Source: Brevibacterium sp. UCMA 11754 (GTDB taxonomy: Bacteria > Actinomycetota > Actinomycetes > Actinomycetales > Brevibacteriaceae). From it: a DNA stretch of 64,000 bases. Below the pieces are notes generated by a model. That model was not told the DNA's origin, ran no database searches, and saw nothing but the letters and a program-made list of their open reading frames with translations. The DNA lies in contig NZ_JACBOT010000026.1 in the NCBI RefSeq assembly GCF_021532275.1, forward strand, positions 1 to 64,000, given 5' to 3'. The stretch's first letter is position 1. Each line of letters starts with the position of its first letter. The translations under genes were made by a program, and so were the position numbers. Shown one piece after another: positions 1 through 9,194 of the stretch.

Positions 1-1
1 C

Positions 2-1339
2 AAGAGTGCTCTCGACGCGATCGTGGCCAACGGCGGCACCTTCGTCGAGTGCGTGCACTCGGTCGGCGCTCCGCTCGAAGCCGGGCAGGAAGATGTCGCC
101 TGGCCCTGCAACCCCACCAAGTACATCACCCCACTTCCCCGAAGAAACGCTCCATCTGGTCCTTCGCTCGGCTACGGCGGCAACGCACTGCTCGGCAAGA
201 AGTGTTACGCGCTGCGCATCGCCTCGTCGATCGCCCGCGACGAAGGCTGGCTGGCCGAGCACATGCTCATCCTCAAGCTGACGAGCCCGGAGGGCGAGGT
301 CAAGTACATCGCCGCCGCGTTCCCCTCTGCTTGCGGCAAGACCAACCTCGCCATGATCGAGCCCACCATTGCCGGCTGGAAGGCTGAGACTCTGGGCGAC
401 GACATCGCCTGGATGCGCTTCGGCGACGACGGTCAGCTCTACGCCGTCAACCCCGAGTTCGGCCTCTTCGGCGTCGCACCGGGCACCGGTTACACCACCA
501 ACCCGACCGCGATGCGCGCCATCGAAGCAGGCGGCAACATCTTCACCAACGTCGCACTGACCGACGACGGCGACGTATGGTGGGAAGGCAAGACCGATGA
601 GAAGCCAGCGCACCTCACCGACTGGCGCGGCAACGACTGGACCCCGGACTCGGAGACTCCAGCCGCTCACCCGAACTCGCGTTTCTGCACCCCGATCGCC
701 AACGTCCCGACCCTGGCTCCCGAGTGGACGAACCCGAACGGCGTGCCGATCTCGGCCATCCTCTTCGGCGGTCGCCGCAAGACCACGATGCCGCTGGTGA
801 CCGAGACCAAGAGCTGGAACCACGGAGTGTTCATGGGATCGGTGCTCTCCTCGGAGACCACCGCAGCAGCCACCGGCGCCGTCGGCGTCGTTCGCCGCGA
901 CCCCATGGCCATGCGTCCCTTCATCGGCTACAACGTCGGTGACTACCTGCAGCACTGGCTCGACATCGGCAAGACCGAGGGTGCCCAGCTGCCGAAGATC
1001 TTCTACGTCAACTGGTTCCGCCGCGATGACGACAACTCGTTCCTGTGGCCAGGCTTCTCCGAGAACTCACGTGTTCTCAAGTGGGTCTTCGAACGCGTCA
1101 CCGGAACCGCCGACGCGGCCGAATCCCCACTGGGCCTGACCCCCGTTGAGGGCGGTCTGGACACCGAGGGTCTCGACTTCACCGACGAGCAGCTGCGTAA
1201 GGCTCTCGCGATCAAGCCCGAGGAATGGGAAACCGAGCTCGGACTCATCGAAGAATGGTACGAGCAGCTCGGCGATTCGGTTCCAGCCGAACTCCGCGCC
1301 GAGGTCGACAATCTGCGTGACCGTCTGGGTCTCGCCTGA
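2..1339 (+). CDS. pckG: Phosphoenolpyruvate carboxykinase (GTP), 5' end outside window
   Basis: Cytosolic enzyme that decarboxylates and phosphorylates oxaloacetate to PEP with GTP, the first step of gluconeogenesis. The frame is open from base 2, so the start lies upstream; about 445 of the family's roughly 610 residues are present. Visible motifs are the GTP-binding P-loop [12 protein letters not shown], the metal-binding [10 protein letters not shown], and [13 protein letters not shown] and [11 protein letters not shown], all typical of the GTP class rather than the ATP class. The C-terminus looks complete and is followed by a strong hairpin, so the gene probably ends its transcription unit. 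Identification is secure; only the N-terminus is unseen. Confidence 0.97.
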   Translation, partial: KSALDAIVANGGTFVECVHSVGAPLEAGQEDVAWPCNPTKYITPLPRRNAPSGPSLGYGGNALLGKKCYALRIASSIARDEGWLAEHMLILKLTSPEGEVKYIAAAFPSACGKTNLAMIEPTIAGWKAETLGDDIAWMRFGDDGQLYAVNPEFGLFGVAPGTGYTTNPTAMRAIEAGGNIFTNVALTDDGDVWWEGKTDEKPAHLTDWRGNDWTPDSETPAAHPNSRFCTPIANVPTLAPEWTNPNGVPISAILFGGRRKTTMPLVTETKSWNHGVFMGSVLSSETTAAATGAVGVVRRDPMAMRPFIGYNVGDYLQHWLDIGKTEGAQLPKIFYVNWFRRDDDNSFLWPGFSENSRVLKWVFERVTGTADAAESPLGLTPVEGGLDTEGLDFTDEQLRKALAIKPEEWETELGLIEEWYEQLGDSVPAELRAEVDNLRDRLGLA

Positions 1340-1402
1340 GACAGTGAGACTCTGTCATTGAGTCTCTGAGACCCTGAGTCATTGAGCCTCTGCTGAACGA
1401 CA

Positions 1403-1443
1403 GAGAATCCCCCAACCACCGTCGAGGTGGTTGGGGGATTCTC
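1403..1443 (+). terminator. Hairpin terminator after pckG
   Basis: A perfect 18-bp inverted repeat (1403-1420 with 1426-1443) with a 5-base loop lies 63 bases after the pckG stop codon. There is no T-run after it, which is common in high-GC actinobacteria. It could also stop transcription arriving from the pit operon on the other strand. Confidence 0.85.
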
Positions 1444-1770
1444 GTATGCAGGGACGCAGTGCCCGCGGTGTTCGGAGCCTGAGGCCCTCGGAACCTGCGC
1501 GTGTTCGGAGCCTGCGGTATTCGGCGCGTTCAGTGCTGCGAGGGTGGCTTCGGTGGCGCCAGCGGGGGTCCGAGTCAGCTGCCGAATCGCATCACGTGCC
1601 GGGAGCACCAATTCACACTGCGGGAACTGTAGGACGAGATGCTCCGGGGAGGATGTGCGATGCCAACGGTAGTGAATATAACGGACTGCAGTGAATGCGA
1701 CTACCGATGGTGGGTGGCGCTACCGCAGGCGGTGCCGCAGGCGGTGCGGCAGTTGCGGTCAGAGACGCGC
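1444..1770. other. Intergenic region without a supported gene
   Basis: This is the convergent gap between pckG and the pit operon. Short reading frames here have no recognisable protein features. It contains imperfect short repeats: copies of GTTCGGAGCCTG near 1472-1525, and CCGCAGGCGGTG twice in tandem at about 1723-1746 followed by a related inverted copy. The latter could fold and end pit-operon transcription. Nothing else is seen. Confidence 0.6.
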
Positions 1771-2004
1771 TCAGGCGCCGTGGAGCGCAGGGACGATCAG
1801 GTAGACGCCGACGAGCACAACGATGCTGCAGACACCGAACACTGCCCAGTAGCCGACCCTGAGCAGGGGCTTGCTCTGGCCTTCGGCAGCCAAGTCGACG
1901 TGCACTGCCCGCATCCGCACAGCGGTGGAGAAGAGTGTGATGACGACGATCGCTGACACCCAGGTCGCGACCGCAACGATGAGGAATGAGCTCCAGTCGA
2001 TCAT
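1771..2004 (-). CDS. Small membrane protein next to phosphate transporter
   Basis: This 77-residue protein has two predicted membrane segments, about residues 5-25 (FLIVAVATWVSAIVVITLF) and 50-73 (VGYWAVFGVCSIVVLVGVYL), joined by a charged loop. Its ATG overlaps the stop codon of the upstream pit gene in an ATGA arrangement, with GGGAGA six bases before the start, so the two are translationally coupled. No named domain is recognised. The coupling suggests an accessory or stability partner of the transporter, which is inference. It looks real because of its ribosome site, hydrophobic pattern and overlap. Confidence 0.75.
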   Translation of the reverse strand: MIDWSSFLIVAVATWVSAIVVITLFSTAVRMRAVHVDLAAEGQSKPLLRVGYWAVFGVCSIVVLVGVYLIVPALHGA

Positions 2005-3482
2005 TTCGAATCTCCCCTGTCTGCGCGTGTCTCATCGGCTCGTGTCTGATCAGCATCTGTCTCCGCCGCTGAGGTGTGCACGGCGCTGGGGTCGAAGCCG
2101 GCATCTACGCCGGTGTCGGAACCGATTCCGGAGCTGGGGCCCGCGTCGGGGCCAGCGCCCGCGTTGGAGTCTGCATCGGCAGCGGCGCCGATGCTCGCCT
2201 CAGAGCCTGTTTCGGCAGCTGGACCGACACCGGACTTCGCATCCGCTTTGTCAGAAAGCCGCTGGTCTCGGGCTTCGGCGCGAGCGGCACGCTTCATTGC
2301 TGCGCGTTTGCGGTTGCGGTCCTTGCGAATCTTGCGCTTGCGGCCGCGGATGCCGACAGCCTCGCCGACGGTGTCGAAGTTCGAGAGGTCAGTCTGCTTG
2401 GCTTTGAGCGAGCTCAGGAAGATCCAGAGGACGGCAAGGACTGCAATGACCGTGTCGATGATGACGCCGATGGTGCCCAGATGCGCGATGCCTGCAGCGA
2501 TGCCGCCGACGATTCCGGCCGCTGGGATGGTCAGCAGCCAACCCGATGCGATCCGGCCGGCAGTCGACCACTTCACGTCCGCGCCCTTACGGCCCAGACC
2601 GGAGCCGACTACCGAACCGGACGCCACCTGCGTCGTCGACAGAGCAAAGCCCAGGTGGGACGAGGCGAGAATTGCAGCGGCAGTCGAGGTCTCGGCGGCC
2701 AGTCCCTGAGCGGGCTTGACGGTGGTGAGCTTCGTGCCGAGGGTGTCGATGATTCGCCATCCGCCGACATACGTTCCCAAGGCGATCGCCAGCGCGCAGG
2801 CGGTGATCACCCAGATGTGAGGACCGGTTCCGTGATCCTGGAGGTTCGCGGACACGAGCACGAGGGTGATGACACCCATGGTCTTCTGCGCATCGTTGGT
2901 GCCGTGTGCCAAAGCCACGAGGGAGGAGCTGAAGATCTGCCCGTATTTGAACGGAGCCCGGTGAGCGGTCTTCCCTTCGCCGTTGCGTCGCGTGATGGCA
3001 TAGGCCAGGCGCGTGCACAGATAGGCACCCACGCCGGCGATGATCGGAGCGGCGACGGCGGGCAGGACCACCTTGGACACGAAAACGCCGAAGTCGACGG
3101 AGTTGAGTCCGGCACCGATGATCGCGGCACCGATCAGTCCGCCGAACAGCGCGTGTGACGACGACGACGGCAGGCCGAAGCGCCACGTCGCCATATTCCA
3201 GATGATCGCACCGATGAGGCCGGCAAGGATGAAGTCCGGAGTGATCTGGACTCCCCCACCGCCTTCTTTGATGATGCCCCCGGAGATGGTCTTCGCCACC
3301 TCGGTGGACAGAAAGGCACCGACAAGGTTGAGCAATGCTGCCAGGGTGACGGCCGTCTTCGGCTTGATCGCTCCTGTGGCGATCGGAGTCGCCATGGCAT
3401 TGGCCGTGTCGTGAAAGCCATTGGTGAAGTCGAAGAACAGTGCTAGCACGATGACCAACACAACGACGAAGATGATTTCCAC
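2001..3482 (-). CDS. pit: PiT-family inorganic phosphate transporter
   Basis: Low-affinity phosphate:cation symporter of the inner membrane. The N-terminal signature DFTNGFHDTANAMATPIATG and the repeat-linked GLPSSSSHALFGGL and ALAHGTNDAQKTMG segments are hallmarks of the PiT family; the two inverted-repeat halves (about residues 1-150 and 185-370) are both present. After about residue 385 the protein becomes a basic stretch and then a long Asp/Ala/Gly-rich disordered tail of roughly 80 residues, which is unusual for the family and probably cytoplasmic. It is the first gene of a two-gene operon with the small membrane protein. The promoter must lie in 3483-3708; no PhoP-like box was confidently identified. 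Confidence 0.95.
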   Translation of the reverse strand: MEIIFVVVLVIVLALFFDFTNGFHDTANAMATPIATGAIKPKTAVTLAALLNLVGAFLSTEVAKTISGGIIKEGGGGVQITPDFILAGLIGAIIWNMATWRFGLPSSSSHALFGGLIGAAIIGAGLNSVDFGVFVSKVVLPAVAAPIIAGVGAYLCTRLAYAITRRNGEGKTAHRAPFKYGQIFSSSLVALAHGTNDAQKTMGVITLVLVSANLQDHGTGPHIWVITACALAIALGTYVGGWRIIDTLGTKLTTVKPAQGLAAETSTAAAILASSHLGFALSTTQVASGSVVGSGLGRKGADVKWSTAGRIASGWLLTIPAAGIVGGIAAGIAHLGTIGVIIDTVIAVLAVLWIFLSSLKAKQTDLSNFDTVGEAVGIRGRKRKIRKDRNRKRAAMKRAARAEARDQRLSDKADAKSGVGPAAETGSEASIGAAADADSNAGAGPDAGPSSGIGSDTGVDAGFDPSAVHTSAAETDADQTRADETRADRGDSK

Positions 3483-3708
3483 TAAGCGACCTTGAACGTA
3501 GACACAATTCGGACCGTGGATGATTTAGCTGGCGGGCAGCGTCCTCAATCGAAAAAAGTCTACCGCCTATTCCGCCGAATCTTCACCCACTGTTCGGTGC
3601 AACTCCACTCGTGACACTCTGCGTTCATCCCTGAGCTGGCAGAACACCTCCCCACCAGGCCCGGAATGTATCGACGTTCACAATCGACCTGGTGAGTAGG
3701 CGCAATGG

Positions 3709-5154
3709 TCAGCCGACGAAGCCGTCGGCAATGGTCAGCGCTTCGTCAAGGACCTCGAGACCGAAGCGCACGTCCTCGTCCGGCGTGTTCAGCGGCGGGA
3801 CGACATGGATTCGGTTGAAGTTGGCGAAGGGAAGCACTCCCCCAGCCTTCATCGCACCGATGACTTGGTTCATCTCCGGCGAGCTGCCGCCGTACGCGGC
3901 CAACGGCTCCCTCGTCGTCCGATCCTTGACAAGCTCAACGGCCCATAAGCAGCCCATGCCGCGGACTTCGCCGATCGAGGGATGCCGCTGCGCCATCTCG
4001 CGCAGAGCCGGACCGATGATGTCCCGGCCGAGGCGGTCGGCATTCTCGATCATTCCCTCCTCGTCCATCGCATTCATCGTGGCGACCGCTGCCGCACATG
4101 CCAGCGGATGACCCGAATAGGTCAGACCGCCGGGATAGACACGGTCGCGGAAGGTCTCGAAGATCGCGTCGGAGATCGCGACTCCGCCGAGTGGCACATA
4201 GCCCGAGTTCACGCCCTTGGCGAAAGTGATGAGGTCCGGGGTGACGTCCCAGTGGTCGACGGCGAACCAGCGACCGGTCCGACCGAAGCCGGCCATCACC
4301 TCGTCGGCGATGTAGACGATGCCGTAGCGAGCCGTCAGCTCTCGCACACCCTCGAGGTACCCGGCCGGAGGCCCGTAGATCCCGGCAGTGCCCGGCACGG
4401 TCTCGAGGATGAGTGCAGCGATGTTGTTCGGGCCCTCGAGCGTGATCATGTCCTCAAGGTGCTGCAGCGCTCGCTGCGTCTCTTCCGCCTCGGTGGTGGA
4501 GCCGAAGTAGGAACGGTACTGGTAGGCAGGCATGAAGTGGACGATGCCCTCGGCCGAGTAGTCATTGGCGAAACGGCGCGGGTCACCCGTGACGTTGACG
4601 GCCAGCTGGGTGCCGCCGTGGTAGCTGCGATAAGCGGAGAGCACCTTGGTCCTGCCGGTGTGCAGCCGTGCCATGCGGATCGCGTGCTCGTTCGCGTCGG
4701 CACCACCGTTGGTGAAGAACACGTGGTCGAGATCGCCTGGAGTCCGATCGGTGATGAGCCTGGCAGCCTCCGAGCGGGCATCGTTGACGTGCTGGGGAGC
4801 AATCGTGCAGAGCTTCGCCGCCTGGTCCTGAATCGCCGACACGACCTTCGGGTGCTGGTGCCCGATGTTCGTGTTCACCAGCTGTGAGGACATATCGAGC
4901 AGCTTCCGCCCCTCGCCGTCCCAGACATAGGGTCCAGCCGCGTCGACTATCGTCATCGGCTCGAACGGCCCCTGTGCCTGCCAGGAGTGGAAGACGTGCG
5001 CACGGTCGAGCTCGTAGGCACGTTGGCCTGCTTGCAGCTGTTCGGCAGTGAACGCCCGCTCGCAGTGGCCACGATCCGCGTTGCTCTCCGAGCCTTCAGT
5101 CCTGGAGTCGTTGACCTCACGGTCGAGCTCTTCGTTCGCATTGATCACAGTCAT
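3709..5154 (-). CDS. Class III PLP-dependent aminotransferase
   Basis: Fold-type I aminotransferase of the omega-amino-acid group (taurine, beta-alanine, GABA or diamine:pyruvate type). PLP features are visible: the TNGGADANEHAIRMAR phosphate-binding region (about 148-163), YRSYHGG (175-181), the cofactor-binding Asp284 in YIADEVMAGFGRTG, and the Schiff-base Lys313 in TFAKGVNSGYVPLGG. Length (481) fits the family; the first 30 residues are polar and variable, so the start may be slightly internal. It is divergently transcribed from a PucR-type regulator, the usual layout for a substrate-induced amine catabolic gene. The exact amine donor cannot be told from sequence alone. Confidence 0.9.
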   Translation of the reverse strand: MTVINANEELDREVNDSRTEGSESNADRGHCERAFTAEQLQAGQRAYELDRAHVFHSWQAQGPFEPMTIVDAAGPYVWDGEGRKLLDMSSQLVNTNIGHQHPKVVSAIQDQAAKLCTIAPQHVNDARSEAARLITDRTPGDLDHVFFTNGGADANEHAIRMARLHTGRTKVLSAYRSYHGGTQLAVNVTGDPRRFANDYSAEGIVHFMPAYQYRSYFGSTTEAEETQRALQHLEDMITLEGPNNIAALILETVPGTAGIYGPPAGYLEGVRELTARYGIVYIADEVMAGFGRTGRWFAVDHWDVTPDLITFAKGVNSGYVPLGGVAISDAIFETFRDRVYPGGLTYSGHPLACAAAVATMNAMDEEGMIENADRLGRDIIGPALREMAQRHPSIGEVRGMGCLWAVELVKDRTTREPLAAYGGSSPEMNQVIGAMKAGGVLPFANFNRIHVVPPLNTPDEDVRFGLEVLDEALTIADGFVG

Positions 5155-5289
5155 GATGCGCCGTCCTTTCGCAGTTCATTCCATATCGCCGAGGTGGGTC
5201 AGACCGCCGAGGTGACCCTGACCTTTCAATGGTGAGCCAGCCGTACAAGAATCGCCATGGACGACCTGTCAACATATGTCCATGCAGAC

Positions 5290-5302
5290 TTACACTGTGT
5301 AA
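5290..5302. promoter_or_regulatory. Palindrome in aminotransferase/PucR divergent promoter
   Basis: TTACAC-T-GTGTAA is a perfect 6-bp inverted repeat around one base, between the divergent starts at 5154 and 5339. Its place 37 bases before the regulator start makes it a good candidate operator for the adjacent PucR protein. No experimental site is known to me for this subfamily. Confidence 0.5.
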
Positions 5303-5338
5303 ACAACGTGGACTGGAGAGGGCGAAGGGAAGCGAACA

Positions 5339-6994
5339 TTGGAAGCTTGGTCGCAGCGAGAACCGGATCTGACGATCGCGAACCTGCTCGACGTCGACGA
5401 GATCCGCCACGGTGATCCCGAAGTCGTGACAGGTGGCGACCAGGTGGGGCGTGCAGTGAGATGGGTCCACATCGCCGATTCGGAGAATGTCGCGCAGTTC
5501 CTCGAGGGCGGCGAACTCGTGCTCAGCACAGGCTTGTCCTACCGGTCGTCACAGGAGTCGACGGCAAATTTCCTCGATCAGCTCGAATCCGTCTCTGCCG
5601 CCGGTGCTGTCATCGAACTCATCCATGACGATGGCCGAGCTGATGACGAAGCCATCGAGAACGTGCGTGCTGCCGCCCGCGGACGCGAGATCCCGATCGT
5701 GATTCTGCGTCGCCGGATCAAGTTCGTCCGCGTCACGGAGCTCGCTCACCAGGAACTGCTCGGTCGGCAGCTTGCCCGCGTAGAGCGCGCCCGCACGGTC
5801 CACGAGGTCTTCACCCAGTTGAGCCTGGAGAGTGCTGGAGCCCAGGACATCGTCGACCGCACATCGGAGCTGCTGGGCTCACCCGTCATGCTCGAAGATG
5901 TCGGACATCGCCTTCTCGCCCACGCCGGCGATATTCCCTCGTCGCGCACTGCTCGGCGTGAAAGCAATGGCTCGGACCACCTCGGCGAGGTCCAGGAACA
6001 TGAACATGGGCACGGGCACGGGCACGGGCAACGGTGGCTGCAGACTCCGGTGGGACTGCGAGATCGGCGGTGGGGCCGGCTGCTCGCGCCGGGCCGTCTG
6101 GAATCCGACGAGGAGGCAGCACAGGTCATAGAGCGCGCCGCGCAGACTCTGACCTTGGCACGGATGGCCGAACGCGACGAACAAGACCTTCTCATCCAGG
6201 CTCAGGGCGGACTGGTCCGCGAAATCATCGAATCGGCAGACGTCGACGAGAAGCAGGTCCGAGTTCGGGCGGCGGACCTGGGGTTCGCACCACGAGGGCG
6301 CATGATTCCCGTGGTCGTCCGAGTTGATCGCGGTCCGAATACCGACCCGACATCACTCCAGCTGCGGGAACGGTCGTTGCACCGTGCTTTCGTCACTGCA
6401 GCAACCGCTCACCACTGCTCCACACTGTCCGCCGGACTGCAATCGGGTTCATTCGGCACCGTGGTGGCGCTCCCCCCAGGCACCGATGGTGATGCGGTCC
6501 TCGCGGGGCTCATCGGTGAACTTCCCACCCACGACGCCACAGTCGGAGTCGGGCGGACGAGCAAGTCGATCGTCGACGCTGCCAGCCAGCTCGAATCCGC
6601 CAACCAGGTGGCCGAGATCGCGTCGACACTCGAGTTGCGACAACGGCAGTACTACCGATTCTCCGACGTCAGACTGCGCGGACTGCTCTCATCCCTGCGC
6701 CATGACCCGAGCGTTCGGGCCTTCGCCGAGGCGGAGCTGGCTCCTCTGCTCGAGGCTGAAGGTGGAAGCGGTGGCGGTGGCGGTGGCGGTGGCGAGGAGA
6801 TGCTCACCCTCCTCGAACAGTTTCTCTCTCACAGCGGCAATAAGTCAGCGCTTGCCCGCAGCGGCTTCCTGTCTCGTCCGGCACTGTACGCACGCCTGGA
6901 CAGACTTCAGGCCAAGCTCGGGGTCTCGCTGGAAGATGCGGAATCACGCACCGCACTCCACGTCGCCATTCTGTGGCTGCGCACAAACCGGTGA
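5339..6994 (+). CDS. PucR-family transcriptional regulator
   Basis: Regulator with the PucR layout: an N-terminal PucR domain (about 5-130, beginning LTIANLLDVDEIRHGDPEVV and containing HIADSENVAQFLEGGELVLSTG), a central GGDEF-like/CdaR middle region (about 270-420) and a C-terminal helix-turn-helix (about 495-551, FLSHSGNKSALARSGFLSRPALYARL). The chosen start is TTG at 5339, placed after GAAGGGA; the PucR domain begins within a few residues, so no longer form is needed. A Gly-run at about 480-490 and a His/Gly-rich stretch near 220-232 are low-complexity linkers. Probably controls the divergent aminotransferase gene, as PucR proteins often govern nitrogen-compound catabolism. Confidence 0.9.
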   Translation: MEAWSQREPDLTIANLLDVDEIRHGDPEVVTGGDQVGRAVRWVHIADSENVAQFLEGGELVLSTGLSYRSSQESTANFLDQLESVSAAGAVIELIHDDGRADDEAIENVRAAARGREIPIVILRRRIKFVRVTELAHQELLGRQLARVERARTVHEVFTQLSLESAGAQDIVDRTSELLGSPVMLEDVGHRLLAHAGDIPSSRTARRESNGSDHLGEVQEHEHGHGHGHGQRWLQTPVGLRDRRWGRLLAPGRLESDEEAAQVIERAAQTLTLARMAERDEQDLLIQAQGGLVREIIESADVDEKQVRVRAADLGFAPRGRMIPVVVRVDRGPNTDPTSLQLRERSLHRAFVTAATAHHCSTLSAGLQSGSFGTVVALPPGTDGDAVLAGLIGELPTHDATVGVGRTSKSIVDAASQLESANQVAEIASTLELRQRQYYRFSDVRLRGLLSSLRHDPSVRAFAEAELAPLLEAEGGSGGGGGGGGEEMLTLLEQFLSHSGNKSALARSGFLSRPALYARLDRLQAKLGVSLEDAESRTALHVAILWLRTNR

Positions 6995-7022
6995 GGTGAA
7001 CTGCACGCGATGGATTCACCTC
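6993..7022. terminator. Weak hairpin between convergent genes
   Basis: An 8-bp inverted repeat (GAGGTGAA at 6993-7000, TTCACCTC at 7015-7022) with a 14-base loop begins at the pucR stop codon, between convergent genes. It may be a weak bidirectional terminator. There is no T-run. Confidence 0.35.
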
Positions 7023-7117
7023 CCGAGCATTGTAAGACATTCACCGACCTTCGAGTTCCATAAGCTGCCCCTTCGCCACGCACTGTCCATTCGCAGTCGG
7101 GAGAACTGACATCGAGT

Positions 7118-8203
7118 TCACTCCCCGGCCGTCATTCGGCCCATCCCCCGTCCCCAGATGTCGCCGACGGTATAGCCGACGGGGAACGGATCGTCGGATT
7201 CTACGACGAGCTGGTGGAACCCTGTGATCCACCCGCGACCGCTGATCGTCGGCACGATCCCCGGAAGACCGCCCACGGATGCCGTCTCCTTCACCTCGGC
7301 GGTGAAGGTCGTGCCCATCATCGATTCGTGAACGAACTTCTCCCCGACGGCCATCTCTCCCCTGGCAAACATCGCTGCCACACGAGCGCTGGTTCCGGTT
7401 CCGCACGGCGACCGATCGAAGGTGCCTGACCAGGTGCTCGGATCATCAAGGTCGACCTCCCCGTTGGGCAGGACCACGGCATTTCGGCCGTGCGTGCCCT
7501 CGGTTCGTGCCGGTCCGTGGATCATCGGCAGAGCGATCGAGTCGATCTCGGGGATGAGCGGGTGGACGACGCCGAACGCATCGTCGGCGGCTTTCCTCAT
7601 CACCGAGGCGGCCCGGATGATCTCCTTCGCATTGCCCGGCTCGAGGTCGATGCCGAGGTGCTCTGCCTTGGCTTGAACGTAGAACTGTCCCCCGAAGACG
7701 ATATCGACGGGAATCGTTCCGTAGCCGGGAACCTCCAGCGGCAGATCAAGACCATGGACGAATGCGGGCACATTGTCGAAGGTGACCAGTGTGGCCCGGC
7801 CCTCTTCCACTCTTGCGCGCACCGTGACGATCCCGACCGCGGTGTCCACGCGCAGAGTGGTGATGGGTTCGAGGACATCGATCGCCCCGGTCTCGATGAG
7901 TGCGGTCACCGCACAGATGAGATTCGATCCCGACATGGGTCGGAATCCGCCCTGTTCCATGACGATCATGCCGAAGTCGCAACTGGGATCTGCCGGAGGG
8001 ACGATCAGAGGCGAGCAGAGCCCGGGATATCCGCGAGGTTCCTGCAGGACCAGGGTGCGCAGGTCATCGAGATGGTCACGACAGTAGCGAAGACGCTCGA
8101 CCATGGTCGCACCCTTGACTCGCAGACCGGAGTCCATGAGGACTCGGCCCGGTTCACCAGCCGCGTGAACGTCGACCGTCTGAATGAGCTGCCTGTTGGC
8201 CAT
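7118..8203 (-). CDS. Proline racemase-family enzyme (hydroxyproline epimerase or trans-3-hydroxyproline dehydratase)
   Basis: Member of the proline racemase superfamily, 361 residues. The first catalytic position, Cys in proline racemase (MCGH), is Ser91 here (RPMSGSNLICA); the second is Cys267 in DRSPCGTGTSARVA. A Ser/Cys pair is known from 4-hydroxyproline 2-epimerases and trans-3-hydroxy-L-proline dehydratases, not from proline racemase. It lies 33 bp downstream of a DapA-like gene and near a DadA-like oxidase, which matches the bacterial 4-hydroxyproline route: epimerase, D-hydroxyproline oxidase, then pyrroline-hydroxy-carboxylate deaminase. Epimerase is therefore favoured; dehydratase activity cannot be excluded. 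ATG start at 8203. Confidence 0.85.
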   Translation of the reverse strand: MANRQLIQTVDVHAAGEPGRVLMDSGLRVKGATMVERLRYCRDHLDDLRTLVLQEPRGYPGLCSPLIVPPADPSCDFGMIVMEQGGFRPMSGSNLICAVTALIETGAIDVLEPITTLRVDTAVGIVTVRARVEEGRATLVTFDNVPAFVHGLDLPLEVPGYGTIPVDIVFGGQFYVQAKAEHLGIDLEPGNAKEIIRAASVMRKAADDAFGVVHPLIPEIDSIALPMIHGPARTEGTHGRNAVVLPNGEVDLDDPSTWSGTFDRSPCGTGTSARVAAMFARGEMAVGEKFVHESMMGTTFTAEVKETASVGGLPGIVPTISGRGWITGFHQLVVESDDPFPVGYTVGDIWGRGMGRMTAGE

Positions 8204-8236
8204 CGTGTCGGTACCTCGTTCGAAAACGGTTGACGC

Positions 8237-9136
8237 TCAGGCGACGGTCTCGAGGCCTGCGGCGCTGAGGAGGCCTCGAAGTTCCTCGCGATATTCCGTC
8301 GCCAGCGGCAGAATCGGCGCGCGCGTCGGTCCTGCTGGCATCCCGACGAGTTCGACCCCGGTCTTCACTCCGCAGGCATAGCTGTGTGATTCGAGGAAGA
8401 CACATATGGGGTGAATCTTCTCCCACAGATCCCGCGCTCGCGGCATGTCAGTGTCGATGGCCAACGCGTTGTACAGATCGACACACAGTCGGGGAATGAA
8501 GCTGGCTGCTCCCCACACACCTGCATTGGTTCCGAGTGCGAGCGCTGCGAAGGTCAAGGTGTCACAGCCGTTGATAGCTTGGATGTCGTCGGACTGGTCG
8601 AGATAGACGGAGGTGAACTTCGAGAAGTCACCGCTGGTGTCCTTGTAGCACGCGACTCCTCCTTCCCGACCAAGTCGACCGAACTCTTCAGCACTGACGT
8701 CAAGCCCGGTGGCATCCGGAATGTTGTAGAACATGATCGGGATGTCGACGACGCTCGAGACTGCCCGGTAGTGGGCGATGGTCTCTTCGATGGACGGAGT
8801 GTCGTAGAAGGGAGGAACGATCATCAGAGCATCGGCACCTGCTTCTTCGGCGTCGCGGCTGAGTTCGATGGTCTCTGCCGTTGAGAGTGCCCCAGTTCCC
8901 GCGACCACGGGCACACGCCCACCCGCCGCACGAAGGTAGGCCCGGTTGCAGGCCTTGCGCTCCGCGACAGTGAGTGCGGTGAATTCTCCGGTCGAGCCGC
9001 CCGGCACCAATCCGTGGACGCCGTTCGAGATCATATGCTCGACCTGAGCCCCGATACCGGCGATATCGATCTCGCCGCCGTCACGGCTGAACGGGGTAAT
9101 GCATGCGGCATAGATGCCGGTGAAGGTGAGTGACAT
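8237..9136 (-). CDS. DapA/NAL-family lyase, probable pyrroline-4-hydroxy-2-carboxylate deaminase
   Basis: Class I aldolase-fold enzyme of the dihydrodipicolinate synthase family, 299 residues. Schiff-base Lys165 (VACYKDTSGD) and catalytic Tyr137 (IMFYNIPDATG) are present, with the GSTGEF loop near 47-52. The Arg that binds aspartate-semialdehyde in true DapA (IPSRTG) is replaced (IPDATG), so lysine biosynthesis is unlikely. Located between the racemase-family enzyme and the oxidase, it best fits deamination of 1-pyrroline-4-hydroxy-2-carboxylate to alpha-ketoglutarate semialdehyde. Same strand and short gaps (33 and 58 bp) indicate one operon. Confidence 0.85.
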   Translation of the reverse strand: MSLTFTGIYAACITPFSRDGGEIDIAGIGAQVEHMISNGVHGLVPGGSTGEFTALTVAERKACNRAYLRAAGGRVPVVAGTGALSTAETIELSRDAEEAGADALMIVPPFYDTPSIEETIAHYRAVSSVVDIPIMFYNIPDATGLDVSAEEFGRLGREGGVACYKDTSGDFSKFTSVYLDQSDDIQAINGCDTLTFAALALGTNAGVWGAASFIPRLCVDLYNALAIDTDMPRARDLWEKIHPICVFLESHSYACGVKTGVELVGMPAGPTRAPILPLATEYREELRGLLSAAGLETVA

Positions 9137-9194
9137 GAGTTTGGCCTTTCAACTGGTGGCTGTCGTTCGACATTGGACGAGGAGCGGGAATCGA

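Noticed and set aside
2076..3158. 360-residue plus-strand reading frame
   Set aside because: Antisense to the phosphate transporter gene, whose frame has clear membrane segments and family motifs.
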